Positions 6,446 through 15,217 of a DNA stretch of 20,965 nucleotides are shown one piece after another. How positions within the stretch are numbered: position 1 is the stretch's first letter; each line of letters begins with the position of its first letter. Source of the stretch: JAZQHR01 sp045540695 (GTDB lineage: Bacteria; Bacillota; Clostridia; UMGS1810). The stretch is from NCBI GenBank assembly GCA_045540695.1, contig JAZQHR010000079.1, positions 1 through 20,965 of the forward strand. Direction: 5' to 3'. The notes under the pieces are model-generated. The model was not told the DNA's origin and did not search any database. It saw only the letters and a list, made by a program, of their open reading frames with translations. A program made the position numbers and the translations under genes.

Positions 6446-7861
6446 ATGTCGAGAAAAGAAAACACTGTAATTTCACAAAATGAAATTCTTCATCAAAAAA
6501 GTATAATAGCCGATATTAAAAAAAGGCTTGATTTAAATAAAAAAGAGCGTTATGCATTTGTAGAAACATACGGATGTGCTCAAAATACAGATGATTCGCA
6601 AAAGCTTGTAGGTATGCTTAGTGAAATGGGATATGACAGAACTTACGATAAGGAAAAAGCAGATGTGATACTGTATAACACCTGTGCCGTAAGGGAAAAT
6701 GCTGAGCTTAGAGTGTTTGGTAATATTGGTGCACTAAAGGCGATGAAGGCTAAAAAACCCGACCTTATTATAGGCGTGTGTGGTTGTATGATGCAGCAGG
6801 AGCATATAGTAGATGCTATAAAGAAAAAGTACAAGCATGTAGATATTGTATTTGGTACGCATACCCTTTATCGTTTCCCGCAGATAATGATGGAAACACT
6901 TGACACAAAAGACAGAGTGTTTGATGTGATAGATGTAGACGGAGCTATAGCAGAGGATTTGCCGGTGGTAAGAGAAAACACCACAAATGCTATGGTGTCT
7001 ATAATGTACGGCTGTAATAATTTTTGCACGTACTGTATTGTGCCGTATGTACGAGGAAGAGAGCGTAGCCGCGACAAAGAGGATATATTAAAAGAGGTAA
7101 GAGCATTAGCCACTGAAGGCTATAAGGAGATTACCCTTCTTGGTCAGAATGTAAATTCTTACGGAAATGATTTGGATGAAGATATCGACTTTGCCGACCT
7201 TCTTACTATGGTGGAAAAGGTCGACGGGATAGAGCGTATACGCTTTGTTACCAGTCATCCAAAGGATATAAGTGACAAGCTTATAGACGTTATAGCAAGA
7301 AGCAGTAAGATATGCAAACAGCTTCACCTTCCTATTCAGGCAGGAAGCGATAAGATATTAAAGCTTATGAACAGAAAGTATACACGTGAGGAATACCTCA
7401 AAAAGATAGACAAGATACGTGCTAAAATTCCTGATATAAGCCTTACATCGGATATCATAGTCGGGTTCCCAGGTGAAACAAACGAGGATTTTGAGGATAC
7501 TATATCAGTGCTTGAAAAGGTGAGATACGACAGCGTGTTTTCATTTGTATATTCAAGAAGAAAAGGCACACCTGCAGCTAAAATGGAGGATGTGATAACC
7601 TTAGATGAGAAAAAGAAAAATCTTGCACGACTTATGGATGTTCAGGCGGAGATTTCAAGAGGAAGAAATAAGCTTCTTGAGGGCAAAACAGTAAAAATAC
7701 TTGTAGAAGGCCCAAGCAAGACCGACAAGACATTTTTAACCGGAAGAACAGACGGCGGAAAGATAGTTAACTTCCCCGGCGATGCGAGCCTTACCGGTGA
7801 AATAATAAACGTAAAAATTACAAAAGCTAATGCATGGTCAATGTATGGCGAGATAAAATAA
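6446..7861 (+). CDS. miaB: tRNA-2-methylthio-N6-dimethylallyladenosine synthase MiaB
   Basis: MiaB is a radical SAM methylthiotransferase. It adds a methylthio group to i6A37 of tRNAs reading UNN codons, giving ms2i6A37. The 471-residue protein has the three-domain layout. The N-terminal MTTase domain provides Cys44, Cys80 and Cys114 for the auxiliary 4Fe-4S cluster. The radical SAM domain carries the CxxxCxxC motif CNNFCTYC (Cys190, 194, 197). A C-terminal TRAM domain spans about residues 405-471. An N-terminal extension of about 35 residues precedes the first domain, as in other Firmicutes MiaB proteins. A stop codon lies in frame 6 bases upstream, so the ATG at 6446 is the most upstream possible start. 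The nearest Shine-Dalgarno-like GGGAG (6427-6431) is 14 bases away, further than usual. MiaA, which makes its substrate, is encoded 5 kb downstream. Confidence 0.96.
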   Translation: MSRKENTVISQNEILHQKSIIADIKKRLDLNKKERYAFVETYGCAQNTDDSQKLVGMLSEMGYDRTYDKEKADVILYNTCAVRENAELRVFGNIGALKAMKAKKPDLIIGVCGCMMQQEHIVDAIKKKYKHVDIVFGTHTLYRFPQIMMETLDTKDRVFDVIDVDGAIAEDLPVVRENTTNAMVSIMYGCNNFCTYCIVPYVRGRERSRDKEDILKEVRALATEGYKEITLLGQNVNSYGNDLDEDIDFADLLTMVEKVDGIERIRFVTSHPKDISDKLIDVIARSSKICKQLHLPIQAGSDKILKLMNRKYTREEYLKKIDKIRAKIPDISLTSDIIVGFPGETNEDFEDTISVLEKVRYDSVFSFVYSRRKGTPAAKMEDVITLDEKKKNLARLMDVQAEISRGRNKLLEGKTVKILVEGPSKTDKTFLTGRTDGGKIVNFPGDASLTGEIINVKITKANAWSMYGEIK

Positions 7862-7880
7862 TAAAAAAGGAGATATTACT

Positions 7881-8270
7881 ATGTCAGATATAATGGAAAA
7901 AGCAAAAGAACTAGGAATGCTTATCGCAGAAAGCGACGAGCTTAAAAACTTTAAAGAGGCAGAGCAGGCTCAGTTAAACGACACAGCTGCTCAGGAGCTT
8001 ATGATGGCTTACTACAAAAAAAGAGAAGAGCTTGCAAAGAAAGCAAATCAGCCTGATATAACAAAAGAGGATTTTGAAGGTATTCAGGATGCAATGCAGA
8101 TGGAATTTAACAAGCTTTGCGAAAATGAAAACATTAAAAATTATCTTGAGGCACAGGCAGCATTTTCAAATATGATGCAGCAGGTGAACTCTATTATTTC
8201 ATACTTTGTACAGGGCAAGGAAGAAGGCGGATGCACAGGAAGCTGTTCTACATGCGGAGGATGCCACTAA
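7881..8270 (+). CDS. ricA: RicA/YmcA-like YlbF-family regulator with a Cys-rich tail
   Basis: The 129-residue protein is of the YlbF/YmcA (DUF964) family: an almost entirely helical body, then a tail containing Cys118, Cys122, Cys125 and Cys128 (GGCTGSCSTCGGCH). In Bacillus subtilis the RicA-RicF-RicT complex steers RNase Y in mRNA maturation, affects biofilm, competence and sporulation, and carries 4Fe-4S clusters. The tail here is consistent with metal or cluster binding. The symbol rests partly on position: ymcA follows miaB in Bacillus, as this gene does after 19 bases, and mutS-mutL come next in both. AAGGAGA lies 7 bases before the ATG. The family is clear. Choosing RicA rather than its paralogue RicF rests on synteny. 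The partner proteins are not in this window. Confidence 0.85.
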   Translation: MSDIMEKAKELGMLIAESDELKNFKEAEQAQLNDTAAQELMMAYYKKREELAKKANQPDITKEDFEGIQDAMQMEFNKLCENENIKNYLEAQAAFSNMMQQVNSIISYFVQGKEEGGCTGSCSTCGGCH

Positions 8271-8373
8271 AACAAAGACAGCAAATGCCTTGAGTTTTGC
8301 TTGAAGCAGTGTGATTTAGGTATATTTTTTGCTGCTTTTGTATGGATGTAAATTGATTTTTCGGAGGAAGATT

Positions 8374-10995
8374 ATGTCAAATCCCGTTACACCGATGATG
8401 AAACAGTATTTTGAAATAAAAAATCAGTATGAGGATTGTATACTGTTTTACCGACTTGGTGATTTTTATGAAATGTTTTATGATGATGCAAAAACAGCGT
8501 CGGAAGTGCTTGGGCTTACGCTAACCGGCAGAAGCTGTGGTCAGGAGGAGCGTGCACCTATGTGCGGCGTTCCGTTTCACAGTGCACAAAATTATATTGC
8601 CAAGCTGGTAAATGAAGGCTATAAGGTGGCTATATGCGAGCAGACCGAGGACCCAGCCAGCACCAAGGGAATAGTAAAGCGTGAGGTAGTCAGAATAGTT
8701 ACTCCCGGCACTGCTACTATGGATTCGGTGCTTGATGAAAAGGAAAACAATTTCCTTGCCAGCATATATGTGGAAAATGACGATTTTGGCATTACATTTG
8801 TAGATGCATCTACAGGTGAAATGTCTACTACGCATGGGAAAAATGACTTTGCTGAAAATTCTATAGCAAATATCATTTCGTGTTATTCACCATCGGAAAT
8901 TATAATAAACGACAGCGGTATGGCTCATGCGGGTGTTATTGCACAGCTTAAAAAGAGATTTGAATTTTTTGACAGCTTTCAGCCCGATTCATCCTACGAG
9001 CTTCAGGCGTCAAAGGACAGAATAATGGAAAAGTTCGGCATTGCCAAGGCGAGCGAGCTTTTTGACAAAACAGATGATTGCGGTATACGTTCGATAGGTG
9101 CGGCACTGGTTTACCTTTCCGAAACACAGAAAACCGATTTGTCACACATTTCGGATATAAGATTTTTTGAAAATACCAACTTTATGGGGATAGACGTCGC
9201 TTCAAAGCGAAACCTTGAAATCACACAGACTATGCGTGATAAATCGAAAAAAGGCTCGCTTTTATGGGTGCTTGACAAGACCAAGACATCAATGGGTGCA
9301 CGTCGCCTTAAAAACTGGCTTGAACAGCCGCTTATATCACCAAAGCAGATAAATATGCGTCTTGACAGTGTGGAAGAGCTTTATGACAACTTAACCATGC
9401 GTGCAGACATTATGGAATGCTTAAAAGGTGTAAACGATATAGAGAGAATACTTGGTAAAATAGTGTACGGCAGTGCAAATGCGAGAGATTTGGTGTCACT
9501 TGGTCAGAGTCTTGCAGCACTTCCAAAGCTATATGATATTCTTGCGGGATTTAAGTCGCTTTTGCTTAAAAATATTTTTACAGAATTTGACTGTATGCGT
9601 GACCTTAGAATACTTATAGAATCGGCATTTGTGGAAAATCCGCCGCTTACCGTTAAAGAGGGCGGTATGATAAAAGACGGATTTGATGCAGAGCTTGACA
9701 GACTTAAAAACGTTGTTACGCACAGCACGAAAATCATTGCCGATATGGAGGCAGAGGAACGCGAAAAGACAGATATAAAGAATCTTAAAATAGCATATAA
9801 CCGCGTGTTTGGTTATTATATAGAGGTTTCAAAGTCGAATATTTCAAAAGCACCTGACACTTATATAAGAAAGCAGACCCTTACAAACTGCGAAAGATAT
9901 ATCACTCAGGAGCTTAAGGAGCTTGAAAATACCATCCTTGGTGCAAGAGAACGAGTAAACGACATAGAGTATGACAACTTTATCTATGTTCGTGATAAGG
10001 TAAGAGAAAACCTTGAAAAATTGCAGAAATGTGCAAAATTTATCTCGGTTGTTGACGTTTTGTGTTCACTTGCTCAGGTGGCGGCGGAAAATAATTATAC
10101 AAAACCTATTGTAGACGATTCGGATATACTTGATATAAAAGACGGCAGACATCCTATAGTAGAGCTTTCACAGACGGATGCGCTATTTGTGCCGAACGAT
10201 ACATACTTAGATACTGATAAAAACAGATTTTCTATCATCACAGGCCCTAATATGGCGGGTAAATCCACTTATATGAGGCAGACAGCAGTTATAGCCATTA
10301 TGGCACAGGTAGGAAGCTTTGTTCCTGCATCGTATTGCCGTATGGGCGTGGTGGACAGAGTGTTTACCAGAGTAGGCGCATCGGATGACCTTGCGGCTGG
10401 TCAGAGTACATTTATGGTGGAAATGACCGAGGTGGCAAACATTCTTAAAAATGCTACACCAAAGAGCCTTATTATCCTTGATGAAATAGGCAGAGGTACA
10501 AGCACATTTGACGGACTTTCCATCGCATGGAGTGTGGTAGAATACTTGAGTGATAAGAAAAATGCTGGTGCAAAGACGCTGTTTGCTACGCATTATCACG
10601 AGCTTATAAGACTTGAAAATAAGATAGAAGGAGTAAGAAACTATTCTATCGCGGTTAAAAAACGCGGTGATGACGTAGTGTTCCTTCGTAAAATAGTTAA
10701 AGGCGGTACCGACGATAGCTTTGGTATCGAGGTTGCCAAGCTTGCAGGCGTGCCTGATGCGGTTATTGACCGTGCAAAATGGGTGCTTTCGGCTATAGAA
10801 AGCGGTGAGCTTATAAACGAAGGCGAACGTAATATGGCAGCACCTGTAGTAGAGGAAAAAGAAGATAGTGCATCTTTTGCCGAGGTGATAGATATTATAA
10901 AAAATTACGATGTATCTACACTTACGCCTATAGAGGCACTAAATGAAATATATAAATTACAGAAAAAGGTCAGTGAGCTATATGAACAGAATTAA
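8374..10995 (+). CDS. mutS: DNA mismatch repair protein MutS
   Basis: MutS recognises mismatches and small loops and uses ATP to recruit MutL. The 873-residue protein is full length. The mismatch-reading Phe-X-Glu is in GDFYEMF (Phe31, Glu33). The connector, core and clamp domains follow. The ATPase domain has Walker A GPNMAGKST from residue 624, Walker B LIILDEIGRGTS with Asp703-Glu704, and then ATHYHEL. The C-terminal helical tail is short. I chose the ATG at 8374 over an in-frame upstream ATG (8329), because GGAGGAAG lies a few bases before it and because the protein then starts like other MutS proteins (PVTPMMKQYFEIK). The gap of 103 bases after ricA holds weak promoter-like boxes (TTGCTT, 18 bases, TATATT). 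The 3' end overlaps mutL by 14 bases. Confidence 0.97.
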   Translation: MSNPVTPMMKQYFEIKNQYEDCILFYRLGDFYEMFYDDAKTASEVLGLTLTGRSCGQEERAPMCGVPFHSAQNYIAKLVNEGYKVAICEQTEDPASTKGIVKREVVRIVTPGTATMDSVLDEKENNFLASIYVENDDFGITFVDASTGEMSTTHGKNDFAENSIANIISCYSPSEIIINDSGMAHAGVIAQLKKRFEFFDSFQPDSSYELQASKDRIMEKFGIAKASELFDKTDDCGIRSIGAALVYLSETQKTDLSHISDIRFFENTNFMGIDVASKRNLEITQTMRDKSKKGSLLWVLDKTKTSMGARRLKNWLEQPLISPKQINMRLDSVEELYDNLTMRADIMECLKGVNDIERILGKIVYGSANARDLVSLGQSLAALPKLYDILAGFKSLLLKNIFTEFDCMRDLRILIESAFVENPPLTVKEGGMIKDGFDAELDRLKNVVTHSTKIIADMEAEEREKTDIKNLKIAYNRVFGYYIEVSKSNISKAPDTYIRKQTLTNCERYITQELKELENTILGARERVNDIEYDNFIYVRDKVRENLEKLQKCAKFISVVDVLCSLAQVAAENNYTKPIVDDSDILDIKDGRHPIVELSQTDALFVPNDTYLDTDKNRFSIITGPNMAGKSTYMRQTAVIAIMAQVGSFVPASYCRMGVVDRVFTRVGASDDLAAGQSTFMVEMTEVANILKNATPKSLIILDEIGRGTSTFDGLSIAWSVVEYLSDKKNAGAKTLFATHYHELIRLENKIEGVRNYSIAVKKRGDDVVFLRKIVKGGTDDSFGIEVAKLAGVPDAVIDRAKWVLSAIESGELINEGERNMAAPVVEEKEDSASFAEVIDIIKNYDVSTLTPIEALNEIYKLQKKVSELYEQN

Positions 10996-13015
10996 TGTAT
11001 TAGACACTAATATAGCCAACATGATAGCGGCGGGCGAGGTTGTGGAAAGACCTGCGTCGGTCGTAAAGGAGCTTGTGGAAAATTCAATAGACGCAGGCGC
11101 GAAAAACGTACTTATAGAGATAAAAAACGGCGGTATGTCATACATACGCATCACCGATGATGGACATGGCATAGAGCCGGACGATGTAGTGAAGGCGTTT
11201 TTGCGTCACGCTACAAGTAAGATACAAAAACGTGAGGACCTCGACAGCATATATACACTGGGATTTCGCGGTGAGGCACTTGCGAGTATTGCTGCGGTTG
11301 CGTGCGTGGAGATACACACCAAAACCAAAGCAAATGATATGGGCAAATATGTAAAAATTGAAGGCGGTAAGGTGGTTGAGGAAACTGATATGGGATGTGC
11401 CGACGGCACTACCATTATAGTGAAAAACCTTTTTTACAACACACCTGCCAGAATGAAATTTCTAAAAAAGGATTCCACTGAAACGGGATATGTAAGTGAC
11501 GTTGTAAATAAAATGGTGCTTGGTAATCCGTCGGTGGCGTTTAAGCTTATAAATAACGGCAAAAATGTTATTCGCTCATCAGGCAGCGGAAAGCTTTCCG
11601 ATGCGGTGTTCTCGGTATACGGCAACGACTACGTAAAGCACATGATAGGCGTAAACGAGGATATGGATGGTATAAAGGTTACCGGATTTATAGGTGACAG
11701 CACCTTGGTACGCGGTAACAGAAGCTTTCAGATATTCTATATAAACGGCAGAAATATCCAAAGCAAGATAATGTCATCGGCTGTGGCGGAGGCATTTAAA
11801 AATAACGTAATGCAGGGTAAGTTTCCTGTGTGCGTGCTAAATGTATCTATCGGCACAGGGCTTGTGGATGTAAATGTGCATCCTACCAAGATGGAAGTGA
11901 GATTTTCTGACGACAGAAAAATGTTCAGTGCGGTATATGGTGCGGTAAAGACAGCACTTGCTTCTACCAGAACCGTTCCGCAGGTAGAGTTTAAAAAGTC
12001 GGCATTTGAAAAGACTATGCCTAAGGAAACATACGAAAATGCCAAACAACTGGATATAAATCTTTTAAAGGATTCATTTATAAAAACTGACGTTGCACCA
12101 AAGGTGACAAATACAGTAAAAGCTGAAAATACATCAGCTCCAAATACGTTTAAACGTCCCGAGCCTAAAATATCGTCGGTAAATGGTACGTTTTCGTATG
12201 CACGAAACAGATATGCAGAGGCTGATGATTTGGATATGATATCAAAGCCAGCCACATCATCTGCCAATATAGATAATGCGGATACTTTTTCTGCAACAGA
12301 AGATGTGAAACCTGTATTAGAAGATAAACCATATATAGCAGAAAATAACAATGAAAAAGCAGACGATATATCGGCAGTTTTTGAGAAAACACAGGAAATT
12401 GAAACTGATGCTGTAACGCAGGAAAGCACACCTGATGTACCGCCGTATAAGGTGGTCGGACAGGTGTTTGACACATACATTATAGTGCAGTCGGGCGAGG
12501 AAATGATACTTATAGACCAACACGCAGCACACGAAAGAATGTATTTTGAACAGTTTAAAAAAGAGCTTCACGAAGGGGTGTTTCAACCGCAGCTGCTTTT
12601 ATCACCAATAGTGGTTGACCTTTCGCCGATAGAGTATTCTGCTGCGATGGAAAATGCTGATTTGTTGTCTAAGCTTGGCTTTGAAACGGATGCATTTGGA
12701 GAAAGCTCTATCATCATCCGAGCACTTCCGTATGATATGCCGGAGCACGAGGCAAAAACGCTTTTTGAAGAGCTTGTTGGTGATATTGCAAGCTCAAAGG
12801 CGGTAGAGAGTATCGACAGATTTGAAAAGGCGCTTCATACAGTTGCCTGCAAGAAGGCAATCAAGGGCAACAGATATCTTAATACCCTTGAGATAGAAAA
12901 GCTTGTTAAGGACGTGTTTGAAATGGGTGCTATAAATACCTGCCCGCACGGACGTCCTATTTCTGTAAGTATGACCAAATATGAACTTGAAAAGCAATTT
13001 AAAAGAATAGTCTGA
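10982..13015 (+). CDS. mutL: DNA mismatch repair endonuclease MutL
   Basis: The 677-residue protein has the GHKL ATPase domain at the N-terminus (about 1-330, with ENSIDAG, DDGHGI and GFRGEALASI). An acidic, low-complexity linker spans about 340-490. The C-terminal endonuclease and dimerisation domain follows. It holds the metal-binding motif DQHAAHERMYFE starting at Asp512, ACKKAIKG near 622 and CPHGRP starting at Cys654. This set marks a nicking MutL of organisms without MutH. I chose the ATG at 10982, which makes the protein start MNRINVLDTNIANMIAAGEV. A longer frame from 10943 adds residues unlike the family. The start lies 14 bases inside mutS, so translation is probably coupled. Confidence 0.97.
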   Translation: MNRINVLDTNIANMIAAGEVVERPASVVKELVENSIDAGAKNVLIEIKNGGMSYIRITDDGHGIEPDDVVKAFLRHATSKIQKREDLDSIYTLGFRGEALASIAAVACVEIHTKTKANDMGKYVKIEGGKVVEETDMGCADGTTIIVKNLFYNTPARMKFLKKDSTETGYVSDVVNKMVLGNPSVAFKLINNGKNVIRSSGSGKLSDAVFSVYGNDYVKHMIGVNEDMDGIKVTGFIGDSTLVRGNRSFQIFYINGRNIQSKIMSSAVAEAFKNNVMQGKFPVCVLNVSIGTGLVDVNVHPTKMEVRFSDDRKMFSAVYGAVKTALASTRTVPQVEFKKSAFEKTMPKETYENAKQLDINLLKDSFIKTDVAPKVTNTVKAENTSAPNTFKRPEPKISSVNGTFSYARNRYAEADDLDMISKPATSSANIDNADTFSATEDVKPVLEDKPYIAENNNEKADDISAVFEKTQEIETDAVTQESTPDVPPYKVVGQVFDTYIIVQSGEEMILIDQHAAHERMYFEQFKKELHEGVFQPQLLLSPIVVDLSPIEYSAAMENADLLSKLGFETDAFGESSIIIRALPYDMPEHEAKTLFEELVGDIASSKAVESIDRFEKALHTVACKKAIKGNRYLNTLEIEKLVKDVFEMGAINTCPHGRPISVSMTKYELEKQFKRIV

Positions 13016-13030
13016 TAGGAGAAAGTTTTA

Positions 13031-13984
13031 GTGGATAAAATACCGGTTATCGCAATAGTAGGACCTACGGGAGTGGGAAAAACTGCACTTTCACTTGGTC
13101 TTGCCAAAAAAATAAACGGCGAAATAATTTCATGCGATTCTATGCAGATTTACCGCGAAATGGATATCGGTACTGCAAAGCTGTCGCAGAACGAAATGCT
13201 GGGGATAACTCACCACATGATAGACATTTTGGCCCCTGATGAGCCATTTAATGTGGATAAGTATGTGGATATGTCGAGAAATTGTATAAAAAGCATTAGA
13301 AAAAGGGGAAATATCCCCATGCTTGTCGGAGGCACAGGCTTGTATGCCGACTCACTTCTTGGCAATATATCATTTGTAAAAACAGCAGGTGATGAAAAGT
13401 ACAGAGAGTACCTTTTTAATCTGGCAGAGGAAAAGGGTAACGAATATGTACACGAAATGTTAAAGGACATCGACCCAGTAAGCTATGAGGGAATCCACTT
13501 TAATAATGTAAGACGTGTGGTAAGGGCACTTGAGGTGTATAAATGCACCGGAAAGTCTATCACATACCACAATGAGATGTCAAAAAAAGAGCCAACACCG
13601 TATAATCCACTTATATTCGGACTTACCCGAAACCGCGACGAGCTATACGAGAGAATAGATAAACGCGTGGATATAATGCTTAAAGAAGGACTTGCTAACG
13701 AAGTGGAGAATTTGTATAATAAAGGATATCGCGAAAACCTGACCAGTATGCAGGGACTTGGATATAAGGAGTTTATAAAATATTTTAATGGCGAGTATAC
13801 ATTTGACGAGGCGGTAGAGGTATTAAAACGCGATACACGTCACTATGCAAAAAGACAGCTTACATGGTTTAACAGAAACAAAGATATAATATGGATAAAT
13901 TTAAGTGAAACAAGTGAGGATGAAGCTTGTGAGTTTGCAATTTCAAAATCGCTTGAGCATATACACGAGAAGGTGAAAATATGA
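13031..13984 (+). CDS. miaA: tRNA dimethylallyltransferase MiaA
   Basis: MiaA transfers a dimethylallyl group from DMAPP to N6 of A37 in tRNAs that read UNN codons, the step before MiaB. The 317-residue protein has the P-loop GPTGVGKT (11-18), DSMQIYREMDIGTAK (36-50) with the catalytic-region Asp36, VGGTGLY near residue 100, NVRRVVRALEVY, and the C-terminal QLTWFNRN, all typical. It begins with GTG at 13031, with AGGAGAA about 8 bases upstream. It follows mutL by 15 bases and its stop overlaps the next start in ATGA, so it is part of the mutS-mutL transcript. In many bacteria hfq follows miaA; here a HlyD-like gene does. Confidence 0.96.
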   Translation: MDKIPVIAIVGPTGVGKTALSLGLAKKINGEIISCDSMQIYREMDIGTAKLSQNEMLGITHHMIDILAPDEPFNVDKYVDMSRNCIKSIRKRGNIPMLVGGTGLYADSLLGNISFVKTAGDEKYREYLFNLAEEKGNEYVHEMLKDIDPVSYEGIHFNNVRRVVRALEVYKCTGKSITYHNEMSKKEPTPYNPLIFGLTRNRDELYERIDKRVDIMLKEGLANEVENLYNKGYRENLTSMQGLGYKEFIKYFNGEYTFDEAVEVLKRDTRHYAKRQLTWFNRNKDIIWINLSETSEDEACEFAISKSLEHIHEKVKI

Positions 13985-15198
13985 AAAGTTTTCTAAAAAA
14001 GTTAATACTTTTGGCTTTAGCAGTATTTTTACTGTGGAATGTTTATATTTATATAAATCCAAACGTTGAGTCGGAGATGGTGTTTTCGGGCACTATGACT
14101 GACGAATCAACACACGATGGTATTATAATACGAAACGAAACGGTTATCACATCGGGAACTACAGGTACACTTCAAGCTACAGTAAATGAAAATGAAATGG
14201 TTAGGCGCAACAAAGTGGTAGCATCTGTATACAAGGGTGAAATAGACGACTCAAGTCAGCAAAAGCTTGAAAAGATAAACGAGAGAATAGCTGAGATATT
14301 AAGCACACAACAGTCGGACAATAACTATGCCGAGGGCTCACATTCGGTAGAATCGAGAATATCTACTACTGTAAGTGATATTATAGTAAATTCCGATAAT
14401 AAAAACGTATCGGGAGTGGTAAATCTTAAAAGCAATTTAAATCTTTTGATGGATGAAAAGCTTACAAGATCGGGCGAAGCGGAAAACGTGTCCGAGGTGC
14501 TTAAAACGCTAAAAGAAGAGCAGGCGTATTATCAAAGCCTTCTTAGCGGAGAAAAAGAGGATTTGTATTCACCGCAGTCGGGAATATTTTCTACAAATAT
14601 AGACGGGTTTGAGTCTGTTTTAAATTCAAACAGCGTCCAGACTATGACACCATCGGAATTTAAAAACGCAGAGGGAATGAAGTTTTCTAAGGACGATATC
14701 GCAAGCTCAGGTGCGGTGTGCAAGATTATAGACAACCTTGAGTGGACAGCGGCGGTATATATGGATGAGGAACGTGCAAGTAAATTTTCGGTCGGCGAGG
14801 AGGTAGAGCTTCAGCTTGCCGGAGGAGAAAAGATGTTTTCGGCGGTGGTTACTAGAATATCAAATGCCGAAAAGAAAAAATGCGTAGTAATGTTTACTTC
14901 GTATGACAGTGACAGCTCGGTATTTACCGAAAGAAAATGTAAGATTAGAGTAGTAAAATATACGTACAACGGGCTTAAAGTTCCTATGAGTGCGGTTAGA
15001 GTAAAGGACGGCGTTACAGGGGTGTATACTGTAAACGGGCGAATTATGAAATTTAAACCATCGGAAGTGCTTTATAATGACGGAGAGTTTGCGATACTTA
15101 AAGCCGATACAGGAAACAATGGCGGACTTTTGTTGTATGACGAGATAGTAATTGATGCAAAAGAGTTTGCAGACGGTATTACTGTGCTAGAAAAGTAA
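13981..15198 (+). CDS. HlyD-like membrane-anchored adaptor protein of unknown role
   Basis: The 405-residue protein has a short basic N-terminus and one membrane segment (about 7-25); the rest is predicted to be extracytoplasmic. The region at about 35-85 looks like the first half of a biotinyl-lipoyl-like barrel (GIIIRNETVITSGTTGTL, then NENEMVRRNKVVA). A helical, Gln/Glu/Lys-rich region (about 85-185) follows. Then come the second lipoyl half (LYSPQSGIFS) and beta-rich domains (about 240-400, including GLKVPMSAVRVKDGVTGVYTV). This is the layout of HlyD/RND-type membrane fusion proteins, although a Gram-positive cell has no outer membrane. No ABC or RND transporter is adjacent. The start overlaps the miaA stop by 4 bases, implying coupling; yggS follows after 19 bases. 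The fold assignment is fairly secure. The function is unknown, and location next to division genes suggests an envelope role. Confidence 0.75.
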   Translation: MKSFLKKLILLALAVFLLWNVYIYINPNVESEMVFSGTMTDESTHDGIIIRNETVITSGTTGTLQATVNENEMVRRNKVVASVYKGEIDDSSQQKLEKINERIAEILSTQQSDNNYAEGSHSVESRISTTVSDIIVNSDNKNVSGVVNLKSNLNLLMDEKLTRSGEAENVSEVLKTLKEEQAYYQSLLSGEKEDLYSPQSGIFSTNIDGFESVLNSNSVQTMTPSEFKNAEGMKFSKDDIASSGAVCKIIDNLEWTAAVYMDEERASKFSVGEEVELQLAGGEKMFSAVVTRISNAEKKKCVVMFTSYDSDSSVFTERKCKIRVVKYTYNGLKVPMSAVRVKDGVTGVYTVNGRIMKFKPSEVLYNDGEFAILKADTGNNGGLLLYDEIVIDAKEFADGITVLEK

Positions 15199-15217
15199 TA
15201 AAGGATAGGTGAAATAT

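Noticed and set aside
8279..8337. Possible terminator between ricA and mutS
   Set aside because: CAGCAAA can pair with either of two TTTGCT copies and AAGCAG with CTGCTT, but the loops are long, the stems only 6-7 bp, and no clean T-run follows a compact stem.
8329..8373. Longer MutS starting at the ATG at 8329
   Set aside because: The added 15 residues are unlike MutS, and a strong GGAGGAAG directly precedes the ATG at 8374.
11737..12480. 247-codon minus-strand frame opposite mutL
   Set aside because: It is antisense to the low-complexity linker and ATPase end of a complete, well-matched mutL, has Ser/Phe/Ala-biased composition, and shows no family motifs.
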